Positions 18,287 through 29,680 are shown, numbered from the stretch's first letter. The stretch: DNA of 64,000 bases from Pseudoalteromonas ostreae (GCF_018069805.1 NZ_JAGPYN010000012.1:94523-158522), one strand, 5' to 3'. Numbers and translations are program-made. Notes: generated from the letters alone by a model not told the origin.

Positions 18287-19396
18287 ATGTTTGTTTTTGA
18301 AGAATATGTTTCCCCTATTTCAGACACTGAGGTTGCAGGTATTGACCCGCGCTCAGATGTCACTCCTGCGTCTACTTATTTTGCATTAAAAGATTTACGA
18401 AACCAATTACGTGCGGCAGAAAGAAATGCCCTTGTTGATGAAGAAGGCATTGCAACTTTAGCTAGAGACTGGTTGCCGTTGCTAGAGCAATCCAGTAAAG
18501 CCTTAAAAACAGAAAGCAAAGATATTGACTATTTAGCATGGTTTATTGAAGCATTGTGTCGCGTACATGGCTTCAAAGGATTAGCATTTGGCTTTCAAGT
18601 TGCCCATACCTTACTCGATAATTATTTTGAATATTTATTTCCGGCTCTTGACGCCGATGATGAAATTTCCGACAAAGTATCTGCGCTAGTTGGTTTAAAT
18701 GGTGTCGCAGGTGAAGGCACCTTAATCATACCGATTAAAAGTATAGCGCTGACAGAAAGTGTAAGTCTCGATTCATTTTCTTTTTGGGAATATCAACAAG
18801 GCTATGACATATCTAGGTTGAGTGAAGAGAAAAGAGACAAAAAGTTAACGCAGGGTGCTGTCGACTTTGAGCTCATCGAAAAAAGCGCAGCAGAAACGAG
18901 CACTGAATTTTTTGTTAACTTGAGAAATGATATAACGACTGCAATTGAGCAATTTGCAATATTAAGTGACGTACTAGATCGCGTTACAGCTCAGCCACAA
19001 CCGACTTCTAATATTAAACAAGCATTGGAAGAGAGTTTAGCCGCTGTGAATCACATTGCAGCTGATAAACTCGCAGCCGCCCAAAAAGCGCAAGACTTAG
19101 CACAACAAGTACAAGAAGTGGTGTTAGAGGATGGTGAGATTACTTGCACACAAGTGAGTAAGGTACACAATCTAGAAATTAATTCTAGAGAAAATGCCAT
19201 TGAGAAACTGAAAGAGATAGCCTCTTATTTTCGAAAAACAGAACCACACTCACCTATGTCTTACACCATAGAGCAGGTAATTCGATGGAGCGAATTGTCG
19301 CTACCTGAATTATTAAATGAATTAATTACAGATAGTGATGCTAGGACTGGATACTTTAAGTTGTCTGGCATTAAGATCAGCGAAACTGAAACATAA
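18287..19396 (+). CDS. tssA: TssA, T6SS baseplate/sheath cap protein
   Basis: This 369-residue protein has the ImpA-type N-terminal domain (start FVFEEYVSPISDTEVAGIDPR, then LRAAERNALVDEEG and the DWLPLLEQSSKALKTESKDID block) and a helical C-terminus with YFRKTEPHSPMSYTIEQVIRWSELSLPELL, typical of the shorter TssA class. TssA initiates and coordinates tail-sheath polymerisation in the cytosol. A run of Ala/Gln/Asp-rich sequence (about residues 255-285) is a probable linker. It opens the second T6SS operon. Confidence 0.92.
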   Translation: MFVFEEYVSPISDTEVAGIDPRSDVTPASTYFALKDLRNQLRAAERNALVDEEGIATLARDWLPLLEQSSKALKTESKDIDYLAWFIEALCRVHGFKGLAFGFQVAHTLLDNYFEYLFPALDADDEISDKVSALVGLNGVAGEGTLIIPIKSIALTESVSLDSFSFWEYQQGYDISRLSEEKRDKKLTQGAVDFELIEKSAAETSTEFFVNLRNDITTAIEQFAILSDVLDRVTAQPQPTSNIKQALEESLAAVNHIAADKLAAAQKAQDLAQQVQEVVLEDGEITCTQVSKVHNLEINSRENAIEKLKEIASYFRKTEPHSPMSYTIEQVIRWSELSLPELLNELITDSDARTGYFKLSGIKISETET

Positions 19397-19412
19397 GTAA
19401 AAGGAGTTCTCA

Positions 19413-19916
19413 ATGAGTATCCACGATAAATTAAAGCGAGTACGTAAGCCTCGAGTGCACATCACTTATGATGTGGAAACCGAAGGTCTTGCGGTAAAGA
19501 AAGAATTACCGTTTGTAGTCGGAGTTATGGGTGACTTTTCAGGTGATAATACTGATGCAATAAAACCACTAAAAGATAGACGATTTATTCAAATAGATCG
19601 CGAAAACTTTAATGATGTTTTAAAGCGTATGAGCCCATCTTTAAAATTAAAAGTAGATAATACGCTTAATGATGATGGTACTCAATTTGAAGTTAACTTG
19701 AACTTTAAATCGATTGATGACTTTGAGCCTGCAGCCGTTGTAAATCAAGTGGAGCCGCTGCGTAAATTAATGGAAACGCGTAATAAATTACGCGATCTCA
19801 TGACTAAAATTGATCGCTCAGAAGAACTTGAAAATGTTCTTGAAGAAGTTTTAAGTAACACAGCAAGTTTAGATTCAATTGCTAAGGAACTAAAATTAGA
19901 GGAGACTGAAAAATGA
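19413..19916 (+). CDS. tssB: TssB, small sheath subunit (VipA/ImpB)
   Basis: This protein of 167 residues forms the contractile sheath with TssC. The N-terminus [21 protein letters not shown] and [15 protein letters not shown] are diagnostic of TssB. The amphipathic N-terminal helix is the region TagJ binds in systems that have that accessory protein. AAAAGGAG precedes the ATG, and the stop overlaps the tssC start as ATGA. Confidence 0.97.
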   Translation: MSIHDKLKRVRKPRVHITYDVETEGLAVKKELPFVVGVMGDFSGDNTDAIKPLKDRRFIQIDRENFNDVLKRMSPSLKLKVDNTLNDDGTQFEVNLNFKSIDDFEPAAVVNQVEPLRKLMETRNKLRDLMTKIDRSEELENVLEEVLSNTASLDSIAKELKLEETEK

Positions 19917-21403
19917 GTACAGAACAATTAAGTACTGAGTTAGAGTCAACTTCAGAAGTAACTTCTTCGTTATTAGAACAAGCTATTGGTGCTACCAAGC
20001 AAACAGATGCGAGCCGTGCACAAGAGTTACTGAGAACTTTAACTGAAGAAGCAATGAAAGGAACAGTTCAATGGAATAAAAACATGACTGTGACATTCAA
20101 TGAAGCAATTCAGCTAATTGATCAAAAAATATCAAAGCAACTGAGTTTGGTAATGCACAGCGAGGAGTTTCAGAAACTTGAAGGTTCATGGCGTGGTCTA
20201 CACCACTTGGTAATGAACTCTGAAACGAGTTCAACGTTGAAAATTCGCGTGCTTAATATGAAGAAAAAAGAACTTCATAAAGACTTAAGTAAAGCAGTTG
20301 AATTTGATCAAAGCCAAACGTTTAAGAAGATTTATGAAGCTGAATTCGGCACGCCTGGCGGCGAACCATATGGCACGATTGTCGGCGATTTTGAGTTTAC
20401 AAATCATCCTGAAGATGTTGAAACTTTAAGTTTAATGTCTAATGTTGCTGCTGCTGGTTTTTGCCCATTCATTTCTGCGTCGTCTCCTTCGTTATTCGGG
20501 TTTGATAACTGGGAAGAGCTTACTAAACCTCGTGACCTAGAAAAAGTATTCGAATCATTAGAGTACACCAAGTGGCGTTCATTTAGAGATAGTGATGATT
20601 CACGCTTTGTATCTCTTACTATGCCTCGCTTCTTATCTCGCTTGCCATATGGTGCAGCTTCTAAACCAGTTGAAGAGTTCAACTTTGAAGAGTTTGATGT
20701 TGAACATAAAGACGGCCGCTCTTTAAGCGCTGATAATAATGACTACTGTTGGAGTAATGCTGCGTATGCAATGGCTACAAATATGGCTAAAGCATTCTCT
20801 CAATATGGTTTTTGTACAGCAATTCGCGGTGCTGAAGGTGGTGGTAAAGTTGAAGGCTTACCTACGCATATTTTCACCAGCGATGATGGCGACCCTGATC
20901 TTAAATGTCCTACCGAAATTGGTATTACCGATCGACGTGAAGCTGAGCTTAGTAAGCTAGGTTTCTTACCGCTTTGTCATTACAAAAATACTGATTATGC
21001 GGTTTTCTTTGGTGGTCAAAGTTGTCAAAAACCACAGCTTTATTCGACCCCAGATGCTACAGCCAATGCTGCTATATCTGCACGTTTACCTTACCTTATG
21101 GCAACCTCGCGTTTTGCACATTACCTAAAAGTAATGGCGCGGGACAAAATCGGTAGTTTTATGGAAGCTGAGGATGTTGAATCTTGGTTAAATCGCTGGA
21201 TTTTATCATATGTGAATGCAACCGAGGGTGGTGGTCAAGACATCAGAGCACGTTATCCGTTAGCGGATGCTAAAGTATCTGTTAAAGAAATATCAGGTCA
21301 ACCAGGTGTTTATAATGCAGTTGCGTGGTTACGACCTTGGCTACAAATGGAAGAATTAACCTCTTCTTTACGTTTAGTAGCTAAAATTCCTGAGATCGGT
21401 TAA
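19913..21403 (+). CDS. tssC: TssC, large sheath subunit (VipB/ImpC)
   Basis: This 496-residue sheath protein carries the canonical segments [63 protein letters not shown] and the C-terminal [23 protein letters not shown]. It polymerises with TssB around the Hcp tube. It overlaps tssB by four bases, implying translational coupling. It is distinct from the next gene, a diverged TssC-like paralogue. Confidence 0.97.
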   Translation: MSTEQLSTELESTSEVTSSLLEQAIGATKQTDASRAQELLRTLTEEAMKGTVQWNKNMTVTFNEAIQLIDQKISKQLSLVMHSEEFQKLEGSWRGLHHLVMNSETSSTLKIRVLNMKKKELHKDLSKAVEFDQSQTFKKIYEAEFGTPGGEPYGTIVGDFEFTNHPEDVETLSLMSNVAAAGFCPFISASSPSLFGFDNWEELTKPRDLEKVFESLEYTKWRSFRDSDDSRFVSLTMPRFLSRLPYGAASKPVEEFNFEEFDVEHKDGRSLSADNNDYCWSNAAYAMATNMAKAFSQYGFCTAIRGAEGGGKVEGLPTHIFTSDDGDPDLKCPTEIGITDRREAELSKLGFLPLCHYKNTDYAVFFGGQSCQKPQLYSTPDATANAAISARLPYLMATSRFAHYLKVMARDKIGSFMEAEDVESWLNRWILSYVNATEGGGQDIRARYPLADAKVSVKEISGQPGVYNAVAWLRPWLQMEELTSSLRLVAKIPEIG

Positions 21404-21439
21404 TTATCCGATCTCTAGCGTTAAGGATAATGCTGTAAA

Positions 21440-22966
21440 ATGAATTATGAAGAGTTTTCATTTATAAATCAAGATGTTACTTTTTTTCAAAAGTCGCATT
21501 CTCGTATAAGTGATAATGATGCCTTACTTGAGCGTTTTTTGAATGAAAAAAACTTAGATAAGGCCTTGTTGTTATGGCTTGAAGGCTCTTCTGATTCACC
21601 AATTACATGGAGTAAAGAATCCCTTAGTCCTTATTTACAAAAAGTTATCGTTGAACTCGATCAGCTCATATCACACCAGTTAAATTTAATTATTCATCAA
21701 CCACGTTTTCAAAAATTGGAAGCTAGTTGGCGTAACCTATGGTGGTTGCTGTTACAGACAGAGCAGTACGACAAAGAAAATAAAGTAAAAATAAAAGTAT
21801 TGAACTGTGATTGGGCAACGCTTTCAAAAGACGTCAATAAAGCAATCGATTTTGACCAAAGCTTATTTTTTCAGTTGTTGTATCAGAGTGAATTTGATAG
21901 TGCCGGTGGTGAACCATTTGGAGTTGTAATAGGTGATTACGAAATCAGTAATATGTTTTCACAAGGGTCTATTTACAACGATATTGATACCATTAAAGAA
22001 ATATCACGTACCGCTGCAGCGGCTTTTGCGCCTTTTATTTGCTCAGCTTCTGCAAATTTATTTGGTGCAGATAATTTTTCAGATTTAGGTTATCACTCAG
22101 ATTTGTTTAATCAATTTGACCAACCTGAGTATATTAAATGGCAAAGCTTTAGAGCCATGGAAGAAGCGCGATTTGTAGGGCTTACCTTGCCCCATGTTTT
22201 AGTGAGGCCTCCTTACAAGAATGATGGTAAGCGTCATCAAGATTTTTATTTTAAAGAGCAAATTAATGACCCTGAAACGGATATGCTGTGGGGAAATGCT
22301 GCCTACCAATTTGTTTCAACAATTATTCGAGCTTACTGTGAAAGTGGCTGGTTCGGACATATTCGGGGCATGGAACCTGGTAAAGTATCAAAGGGATTAG
22401 TAACAGGGTTAGCTCAAGATAATTTTGCTAATGATATTTATCAAAAAGAATCAAAGCCGCCACTTGATTTACTAGTAACAAGTAAGTTTGAAAAGCAATT
22501 TTCGGAACTTGGGTTTATTCCAACGTCGTCCGTAACTAACACAGAACATATTGTTTTTTATAGTAATGCATCAGTTCAAAAAACAAAAAATTATGAATCT
22601 AGTGCAGCGAACATAAATGCGCGTTTGTCATCTATGTTGCAATATATTTTGTGCGTGTCTCGATTTGCTCATTATTTGAAGTTATTAGCAAGGGACCGAG
22701 TTGGTTCATATAACACAGCACAAGCATGTGAGCGCGATTTACAGGCATGGATAAATAATTATACAACGGCGTCAGACTCCGCGTCTGAATATGTGAGAAG
22801 TAAGTATCCACTTAGTAATGCAAAAATAAAAGTAAGTGAGAATAAGGCAAATCCTGGTCACTATTTTTCAGTTTTGCAGTTACAGCCCCATTTTCAATTA
22901 GATCAGATGGTCTCCAGTATTAAATTAATAACAGAGCTCAGTCCCCATCATAAAATAAAGGAATAG
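21440..22966 (+). CDS. Second TssC-like sheath protein (ImpD-like paralogue)
   Basis: This 508-residue protein is clearly homologous to TssC along its length: LEASWRNLWWLL, FQLLYQSEFDSAGGEPFG, APFICSASANLFG, WQSFRAMEEARFVGLTLPHVL and SKYPLSNAKIKVSE align with segments of the preceding protein. It differs throughout and starts with a different N-terminal region (about 90 residues). Rhizobial T6SS clusters also carry two TssC genes (ImpC and ImpD). AAGGATAATG lies upstream of the ATG and 36 bases separate it from tssC. It may be an accessory sheath or sheath-end component; that role is inference. Confidence 0.9.
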   Translation: MNYEEFSFINQDVTFFQKSHSRISDNDALLERFLNEKNLDKALLLWLEGSSDSPITWSKESLSPYLQKVIVELDQLISHQLNLIIHQPRFQKLEASWRNLWWLLLQTEQYDKENKVKIKVLNCDWATLSKDVNKAIDFDQSLFFQLLYQSEFDSAGGEPFGVVIGDYEISNMFSQGSIYNDIDTIKEISRTAAAAFAPFICSASANLFGADNFSDLGYHSDLFNQFDQPEYIKWQSFRAMEEARFVGLTLPHVLVRPPYKNDGKRHQDFYFKEQINDPETDMLWGNAAYQFVSTIIRAYCESGWFGHIRGMEPGKVSKGLVTGLAQDNFANDIYQKESKPPLDLLVTSKFEKQFSELGFIPTSSVTNTEHIVFYSNASVQKTKNYESSAANINARLSSMLQYILCVSRFAHYLKLLARDRVGSYNTAQACERDLQAWINNYTTASDSASEYVRSKYPLSNAKIKVSENKANPGHYFSVLQLQPHFQLDQMVSSIKLITELSPHHKIKE

Positions 22967-22968
22967 TC

Positions 22969-23739
22969 ATGAAAAAAATACATAGCCTCATACGCGAGGG
23001 AAAACTTGCTGAAGCTTTAGCTTTTTGCGCAACTGAGCTGCAAGATGAACCGTTAAACTTTGATATAAGAAGTATTTACTCTGAGTTACTTTGTATCAAT
23101 GGTGAACTTGAAAAAGCCGACAAGCAAATTGATTTTATGGTGCAAAAGAATCCTGAGTTTGCTGTGGGAGCCGTAAATTTAAGGCATTTAATTCGTGCAC
23201 AACAATCTAGAATCGATTTCTACCAAGGAAACGGTATCCCTAAGCTATTTCATGATGCAGATGAACTCGATACATTGTTCTTAAAAATGCATGTGGCTTT
23301 GCAAGAAGGTGAAATCGAGCAAGCGGCTGGGTTTGCAAAAGAAATGGAAGAATTAAGAAGTTCACAAGATGACGGCTCTGCAGCGCGTGATTTAGATGAT
23401 ACCTTAAGTCCATATTTAGAGTTATTAGGTACTAATGGTGAATTTTACCTTGCAAACTTTAACGAAATTGATTCATTAAAAATAGAGCCGGTAGAATCTT
23501 TACTTGAAAGTATTTGGTTAAGAGTTGAAGTAACCATTAATGGTGGCCCATCTGGAACAGCCCACATCCCACTTATCTATACTAATTCAGAGTCAGATCT
23601 TGAGAAGCTTGGTCAGGTTTCTGATTGGATAGAGCTTAAAGCTGAGTTTATGATCGGCAAAGGGATGAAAATGGTTTTTGTTAATGATGAGGCAATCACC
23701 ATACCGAACTTACGAATAAACTCGCTAGAAACAGTGTAA
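22969..23739 (+). CDS. tagJ: TagJ (ImpE family), T6SS accessory protein
   Basis: This 256-residue protein starts with a TPR-like repeat block (IHSLIREGKLAEALAFC...DEPLNFDIRSIYSELLCINGELEKAD) and the VGAVNLRHLIRAQQSR motif, then a C-terminal domain with GTNGEFYLANFNEIDSL and IPLIYTNS. This is the TagJ/ImpE family, which binds the N-terminal helix of TssB and is thought to assist ClpV-driven sheath recycling. It begins two bases after the second TssC gene, with AAAGGAATAG before the ATG. Confidence 0.92.
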   Translation: MKKIHSLIREGKLAEALAFCATELQDEPLNFDIRSIYSELLCINGELEKADKQIDFMVQKNPEFAVGAVNLRHLIRAQQSRIDFYQGNGIPKLFHDADELDTLFLKMHVALQEGEIEQAAGFAKEMEELRSSQDDGSAARDLDDTLSPYLELLGTNGEFYLANFNEIDSLKIEPVESLLESIWLRVEVTINGGPSGTAHIPLIYTNSESDLEKLGQVSDWIELKAEFMIGKGMKMVFVNDEAITIPNLRINSLETV

Positions 23740-23756
23740 TTTAAAGTTAAATCATA

Positions 23757-24242
23757 ATGATAGAGCATAAGCAACAGTTGCAAGCATCGATCCTTGATCG
23801 ATTGATTGACGATGAGCCAAACTTTCAAGATGCGCCCTCTCGTACCGAAGGGATCACGATTAGTGAGCTTCGTAAAAATGTGCGCAGAGATATTGAAGCT
23901 TTGCTAAATGCCCGTATTCAATGGCATACCTGGCCTACTCAATATAACGAATTAGCGACGTCATGTTTATCTTATGGTTTGCCTGACTTTTCAAGTATGT
24001 CTGTGAGTTCTCATGAAGGCCGGGCACTGTTATGCGAGACAGTCAGAAATACAATTTTAAAGTTTGAACCTCGATTCTTAGAAGTCGAAGTATTTACAGA
24101 TGAAGATGTGCCAATAAACAGGGTGCTTCATTTAAGGATCAATGCACTTTTGTACGCTGATCCTGAGCCTGAATTTATTAGCTTTGATTCAGAAGTAGAG
24201 CCTATAAACCTTGGCATGAAAATTATTGAGGCGTCATTATGA
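23757..24242 (+). CDS. tssE: TssE, T6SS baseplate protein (gp25-like)
   Basis: This 161-residue baseplate wedge protein is related to phage T4 gp25. It starts with LQASILDRLIDDEPNF, a typical TssE opening, and includes RRDIEALLNARIQW, YGLPDFSSMS and IRNTI-like VRNTILKFEPR followed by LHLRINALLYADPEPEFISFDSE. The Shine-Dalgarno sequence is weak (AAAGTTAAATCATA), suggesting coupling to tagJ 17 bases upstream. The stop overlaps tssF as ATGA. Confidence 0.94.
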   Translation: MIEHKQQLQASILDRLIDDEPNFQDAPSRTEGITISELRKNVRRDIEALLNARIQWHTWPTQYNELATSCLSYGLPDFSSMSVSSHEGRALLCETVRNTILKFEPRFLEVEVFTDEDVPINRVLHLRINALLYADPEPEFISFDSEVEPINLGMKIIEASL

Positions 24243-26065
24243 ACGATGAGTTATTAAAATATTACAATCGTGAATTAGCATTTGTGCGTCACTTAGGTAA
24301 AGATTTCTCTGAAAAATACCCTAAAGTTGCAGGCCGCTTAAAGTTGAGTGAGGATCATATTGAAGATCCTCACGTCTCGCGATTAATAGAGTCTTTTGCT
24401 TTTCTAACTGCTAACATTAGGCAAAAGTTAGACGATAGTTTCCCTGAATTAACGGACGCTTTATTAGGGCAAATGTTGCCTGATTACCAAGCACCAATTC
24501 CGTCAATGTCAGTTGTTAAGTTAGAAGCTGAAAACTTATCTACAGCGGGTGTTGTTATTCCGAGGGCCAGTGAAGTTGAAACCAACGTCGAATCTATGAA
24601 GCAGTGCAAGTTTCAAACATGTTATGAAACTTACTTATGGCCGGTTGAAATTACCCATGCTCAATTTGATAACAGTCCATTTGTTGCACCTAAACCTCGT
24701 TGGCATGAGCGTGCTAAATCAATTTTCAAGCTTGAATTAACAGGTGAATATAAAGGTGTATCACTCGCTGAAACAGGGCTTGAAAAACTGAGAGTGTTTA
24801 TCAATGGGCAATGGCATCACACGCTAAAAGTATATGAATTACTTTTTAAACACGCTATTGGCATAGCCATAGATAATGGTGAAGAAGGGATTAAGTATTT
24901 ATCAAAAAACCAATTAAAAGCTGTTGGCTTTGAGTCGCATGAAGCGGTTGTTCCTTACTCACAGCGCTCATCTGGTGGTTATCGTTTACTTGTTGAAAAT
25001 TTTACGTTTCCTGAAAAGTTTCGCTTCTTTGAAATTGATGGCATAGGAGCTGCGTTACCAAAGCAATCAAATCGATGTGAAATTTATATTTACCTCGATA
25101 CCGAGTCAAGTGAGCTTGAAAAACAAGTCGATAACAACATGTTTTTACTAGGCTGCACACCAATAATTAATTTGTTTGAGCAAGAGCTTGAACCGATTCG
25201 GCCACAAATAAGCGAATATGAATACCAATTAACGCCTCGTTATATGGATTCAGAAATCTCTGAGGTAATAGCCATTTCTGAAGTCATTGCGTTTGACCAC
25301 AAAGGTAATAAACAGGTGGTATCACCTTTTTATGGGCAAACTCATCCAAAGTATCAAGGTCATAATGATTTATTTTGGCATATTCGCAGAGAAACTGCTT
25401 CTTGGGCTGGAGGCTACGTAGAGTCTGGTACTGAGACTTTTATGTCACTTGTTGATGCTACATTTGAAAACAGTGCATTGGAATATGGTGAAGGTAATTC
25501 TGTTTTAACGGTAAGAGCGAAATGTAGTAACAGGAACTTGCCCGCTAGCATGCCATTTGGCGATGACGAATTGGGTTTACTAATGCCAGAGCGCGGCGAT
25601 GTAATTAAAAAAATTCGTTGTCTCACTCCTTTTACTCATGCGGTTCGACCTATTTTAGCTGATGCAACAAGATGGCAATTAGTAAATCATTTAACGTTGG
25701 ATACATTCAGTGGTGAAGATGCTTGTAATCGATTAAAAGAAATTTTAAGGCTCTATGACTTTAGGGCGACGCCGCAAAGTAAAGGCATGATTGATAATAT
25801 CTATCGGTTAAAAATAGCGCCTTCAACAGCAAGAGTTGTGCAACAAGGACGCGTGAGTTTTGCCACTGGCAGTGAAATAGAAATAACATTTGCTAATGAT
25901 GATTTCTCTGGAAGTGGTATGTTTTTCTTTGCTGCGATTTTAGACCATTTCTTTGCACAATTTGCTGCAATTAATAGCTACACACGCCTTAGTCTTAGAT
26001 TAAAAGAGCAGGAACAGATTTATTATCAATGGCCTGCACGAGTGGGAGATAATCCACTTTTATGA
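24239..26065 (+). CDS. tssF: TssF, T6SS baseplate protein
   Basis: This 608-residue baseplate wedge subunit starts with the diagnostic LLKYYNRELAFVRHLGKDFSEKYPKVAGRLKL and contains LIESFAFLTANIRQKLDDSFPELTDALLGQMLPDYQAPIPSM-like conserved text. Near the C-terminus GMFFFAAILDHFFAQFAAINSYTRL is also standard. Length is normal. It is translationally coupled by ATGA overlaps to tssE upstream and tssG downstream. Confidence 0.96.
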   Translation: MNDELLKYYNRELAFVRHLGKDFSEKYPKVAGRLKLSEDHIEDPHVSRLIESFAFLTANIRQKLDDSFPELTDALLGQMLPDYQAPIPSMSVVKLEAENLSTAGVVIPRASEVETNVESMKQCKFQTCYETYLWPVEITHAQFDNSPFVAPKPRWHERAKSIFKLELTGEYKGVSLAETGLEKLRVFINGQWHHTLKVYELLFKHAIGIAIDNGEEGIKYLSKNQLKAVGFESHEAVVPYSQRSSGGYRLLVENFTFPEKFRFFEIDGIGAALPKQSNRCEIYIYLDTESSELEKQVDNNMFLLGCTPIINLFEQELEPIRPQISEYEYQLTPRYMDSEISEVIAISEVIAFDHKGNKQVVSPFYGQTHPKYQGHNDLFWHIRRETASWAGGYVESGTETFMSLVDATFENSALEYGEGNSVLTVRAKCSNRNLPASMPFGDDELGLLMPERGDVIKKIRCLTPFTHAVRPILADATRWQLVNHLTLDTFSGEDACNRLKEILRLYDFRATPQSKGMIDNIYRLKIAPSTARVVQQGRVSFATGSEIEITFANDDFSGSGMFFFAAILDHFFAQFAAINSYTRLSLRLKEQEQIYYQWPARVGDNPLL

Positions 26066-27051
26066 TCAAGCATTTAATTTCTCAAGCCTCACAAATTGAT
26101 TTTTATAAAGCAGTTTTTATCGTTGAAAAGCAGCTTAAAAAGCGTGCTTTAGAGTACCGGCATGTGGGTTATGATAGTAGCCCTAAATTGGAGTTGATCA
26201 AATTTACGGCAACGCAAAAATTTGGTTATCCAGGTAATGCAATTACCAAACTTGAAGAAATTGGCTTTGAAGATGGCTTACATAAAGTGCATATGCAAGT
26301 CTCGTTTATGGGTTTAACTGGTTGTTCTGGCGCATTACCTCAGTTTTATAGTGAGTTGGTAATGCAGCGTTTACGCTATAAAGATACTACGATGCGTGAT
26401 TTTTATGACATGTTTAATCACCGCTTAGTCTCTTTGTATTACCGTGCATGGAAAAAATATAAGCCGTCGCTTAATCATACCAACAGTGCTCGAAATAAAG
26501 ATCCCTATACACAAATTTTAGGCTTGTTGAGTGGTGGTTATAATGAGCATCAACTTTATTTTGCTGGTTTGTATAGTCGAAAAATTAGAAACGCATTTGA
26601 TTTAAAAAACATTTTATCATCGTATTTAGATTGCCAAGTCACCATTAAGCAAATGGTTGGTCAATGGCACAATTTAGATGCGCAAGAGCAAACGTGTTTA
26701 GCGAGTCAAGCGCTATATGAGGGCCGACATGCTCGCTTAGGCATAGATACAATGCTAGGCAAAAAAGTGTGGGATGCATCGTCAAACATTGAAGTAAATA
26801 TTGCCACAGATGATCCAGACAAGGCCAAATTATTATTACCTAATGGAACGCTATTCAAACTAGCTAACGAAATTATTAAAGATTATGTGGGTAATGCCAT
26901 TAATTTTCGTTTAGTTATTGAATCGCACTTTACAAGCTTAGGTTCCGCAACGCTAGCGCAGAGTAATTGCAAGCTTGGAGCAAATAGTTTTTTAGCTGTA
27001 CAGCATGACAAATTAAAATCAAACCCTATTAAGTTATCGTTTAAGGGATAA
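26062..27051 (+). CDS. tssG: TssG, T6SS baseplate protein
   Basis: This 329-residue partner of TssF in the baseplate wedge has the family pattern IDFYKAVFIVEK, FGYPGNAITKLEE, MQVSFMGLTGCSGALPQFYSELV, DMFNHRLVSLYYRAWKKYKP and a C-terminal ARLGIDTMLGKKVWD. It overlaps tssF by four bases and is followed 22 bases later by clpV. Confidence 0.95.
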   Translation: MIKHLISQASQIDFYKAVFIVEKQLKKRALEYRHVGYDSSPKLELIKFTATQKFGYPGNAITKLEEIGFEDGLHKVHMQVSFMGLTGCSGALPQFYSELVMQRLRYKDTTMRDFYDMFNHRLVSLYYRAWKKYKPSLNHTNSARNKDPYTQILGLLSGGYNEHQLYFAGLYSRKIRNAFDLKNILSSYLDCQVTIKQMVGQWHNLDAQEQTCLASQALYEGRHARLGIDTMLGKKVWDASSNIEVNIATDDPDKAKLLLPNGTLFKLANEIIKDYVGNAINFRLVIESHFTSLGSATLAQSNCKLGANSFLAVQHDKLKSNPIKLSFKG

Positions 27052-27073
27052 TTAAAATTAAAAGGAACAGAGT

Positions 27074-29680
27074 ATGTCTTCGATGACACTAAATAAATTA
27101 GTTGAAAAACTGAGTCCCGATTGCAGAAAAAGCCTTGAAGCGGCTGTTGCAATTTGTAATAGCCGCAGCCATTTCACAGTTGAACTTGAGCATTGGTTAT
27201 TAGCGATGGTAGAGCAACAGCTTGATGATGTTAGGCTTATTTTTGGTTCATTTGATATTGATATTGATCAAGTGAAACAGGATTTAAATCAGTCGCTTGA
27301 ATCTTTCAAAACAGGAAGTCAGTCTTCGCCTAGTTTATCAGTGCATGTAACTAGTTTATTAAGACAATCATGGTTAAGCACCAGTATTGAGTTTACCGAT
27401 CAGCAAATTCGCAGTGCATACGTTATTTATACACTAACGAAAGACGACACTTTATCTAGTTTAGTTACTCGCTGTAGTAAGTTATTTAATAAAATTGACC
27501 CTGGGCAGCTACTACACGCCTGGCCTGAAATTGTGGCGCAATCACAAGAGCGAAATCAGGCAGCACAAAATGCGACAGCTGCGCAAGCAAGTACTAATTC
27601 TAAAACGCCAAATCTTGAGCAATTTACCGTTGATCTCACAGCACAAGCACGTGCAGGTAAAATAGACCCGATTTTGGGCCGTGATTTTGAAATTAGACAA
27701 ATGATCGACATTTTAACCCGCCGCCGTCAAAACAACCCGATTTTAACCGGTGAAGCTGGGGTTGGTAAAACAGCTGTTGTGGAAGGTTTAGCACTTAGAA
27801 TTGCGCAAAAAGATGTACCAGCTGTGCTACAAAATGTAAGAATTCATAGCTTAGACTTAGCACTATTACAAGCCGGTGCTGGTATGAAAGGTGAGTTTGA
27901 GAATCGCTTAAAATCATTAATCAACGAAGTTAAGAACTCAGCTGATCCCGTTATCTTATTTATCGATGAAGCACATACAATGATCGGTAGTGGTGGACAA
28001 GCAGGCCAAAACGACGCTGCTAACTTATTAAAACCAGCACTAGCACGTGGTGAATTACGTACAATTGCTGCAACCACCTGGGCGGAATATAAAAAGTTTT
28101 TTGAAAAAGATGCCGCACTGACCCGCCGTTTTCAGGTTGTTAAAGTAGAAGAGCCAACCCCAGAAAAAGCAGTTGCGATGTTACGAGGTTTAGTGCCTGT
28201 GATGGAGCGTCATCATAAAGTATTTATTTCCGAGCAGGCGCTGGAAAGTGCTGTTCATCTTTCGCATCGATATATCACCGCACGACAACTACCAGATAAA
28301 GCCGTTGCACTTTTGGATACGGCTTGCGCGCGCGTTGCGATGAGCCAAGCATCTACACCTAACACGATAGAACAGTTAGTAAATCGTCTTAGTGTGATTG
28401 AAACGCAAATTAAAATGTTAAATCGTGAGCAAAAAACGGGCTTAGATCATTCACAGCAGTTAGATGATTTAAAAGCCGAGCTTATTAGTATTGACCAGCA
28501 ATTACAGCCGCTCAATGAACAATTTAAACTCGAGAAAGAAATTGTTTCAGAGTTAAATCAGGCGCTTGAACTAGTTAACACACAAGAGCAAGAAGCCTCT
28601 CAAGAAATACTTGAGTCACTTAAACTCAGTAAAGAAAAGCTCGCCACGTTTGAGCAAAATATGGTGCACTGGCAGGTAAGTGAAGAGCTCATTGCACAGG
28701 TTATTTCTGACTGGACGGGTATCCCAGTTGGTAAAATGCATGAAGATGAAATTCACGGTATTTTAAACTTAGCGTCACACATGAAACAGCGTGTGGTTGG
28801 TCAAGATCATGCTCTTGATTTAATTGCTAAAGTTGTACAAACCTCTCGGGCACAGCTTGCCGATGAAAGTCGTCCTAATGGTATATTTATGCTCGCCGGT
28901 CCAAGTGGGGTAGGTAAAACTGAGACCGCTTTATCACTGGCACAGGAAGTATATGGCAGTGAAGAAAATGTCACTGTTATCAATATGTCTGAATTTAAAG
29001 AAGAGCATAAAGTTTCATTATTATTAGGCTCGCCTCCTGGATATGTTGGCTATGGTGAGGGGGGGATTTTAACGGAAGCCGTGAGAAGAAAACCATACAG
29101 TGTGGTGCTGTTAGACGAAATGGAAAAAGCGCATCCGGGTGTGCAAGATATCTTCTATCAAGTATTTGATAAAGGCACCATCAAAGATGGCGAAGGCCGT
29201 GATATTGATTTTAAGAACACCATTATCATTATGACCTCAAATGTGGGCACAGATACCACCATGAGCCTATTTGAAGACGAAGAAAGTAAGCCAAGCATAA
29301 AAGGATTATCAAAGGCTCTACAAGATGATTTACTTACTGCTTTCAAACCTGCATTTTTAGGCCGTATTAATGTAATTCCTTATATTCCATTAAGTGATGA
29401 GATCCTAACTGAAATTGCAGCGATTCAATTGGCTAAAATAATCAAGCGAGTAGATAAGAATTATAATGCTGAGTTGTCTTATAATGACGATGTTATTGAT
29501 TATATTGTTGCAAACTGCCAAAATGCAGGATCAGGCGCTAGAAATATTCATACAATATTACAAAATAAAGTGTTACCAATGCTTTCAGAAGTCCTACTTT
29601 TCAGTATGATAGAAAATAACGAAATACATAATATATTACTGAAAGTTAAAGATAATGAATTTGAGCTTAATATTAATTAA
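27074..29680 (+). CDS. clpV: TssH / ClpV, AAA+ ATPase that recycles the contracted sheath
   Basis: This 868-residue Hsp100-type unfoldase disassembles contracted TssBC sheaths. Domains in order: N-terminal ClpN domain (about 1-160, with [15 protein letters not shown]), first AAA+ module with Walker A GEAGVGKT near residue 228 and Walker [12 protein letters not shown], a middle coiled-coil region (about 430-550), second AAA+ module with Walker A GPSGVGKT near 611 and [12 protein letters not shown], then the C-terminal small domain. Both ATP sites look intact. AAAAGGAACAG precedes the ATG. It ends the tssA operon; no clear hairpin terminator follows. Confidence 0.96.
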   Translation: MSSMTLNKLVEKLSPDCRKSLEAAVAICNSRSHFTVELEHWLLAMVEQQLDDVRLIFGSFDIDIDQVKQDLNQSLESFKTGSQSSPSLSVHVTSLLRQSWLSTSIEFTDQQIRSAYVIYTLTKDDTLSSLVTRCSKLFNKIDPGQLLHAWPEIVAQSQERNQAAQNATAAQASTNSKTPNLEQFTVDLTAQARAGKIDPILGRDFEIRQMIDILTRRRQNNPILTGEAGVGKTAVVEGLALRIAQKDVPAVLQNVRIHSLDLALLQAGAGMKGEFENRLKSLINEVKNSADPVILFIDEAHTMIGSGGQAGQNDAANLLKPALARGELRTIAATTWAEYKKFFEKDAALTRRFQVVKVEEPTPEKAVAMLRGLVPVMERHHKVFISEQALESAVHLSHRYITARQLPDKAVALLDTACARVAMSQASTPNTIEQLVNRLSVIETQIKMLNREQKTGLDHSQQLDDLKAELISIDQQLQPLNEQFKLEKEIVSELNQALELVNTQEQEASQEILESLKLSKEKLATFEQNMVHWQVSEELIAQVISDWTGIPVGKMHEDEIHGILNLASHMKQRVVGQDHALDLIAKVVQTSRAQLADESRPNGIFMLAGPSGVGKTETALSLAQEVYGSEENVTVINMSEFKEEHKVSLLLGSPPGYVGYGEGGILTEAVRRKPYSVVLLDEMEKAHPGVQDIFYQVFDKGTIKDGEGRDIDFKNTIIIMTSNVGTDTTMSLFEDEESKPSIKGLSKALQDDLLTAFKPAFLGRINVIPYIPLSDEILTEIAAIQLAKIIKRVDKNYNAELSYNDDVIDYIVANCQNAGSGARNIHTILQNKVLPMLSEVLLFSMIENNEIHNILLKVKDNEFELNIN

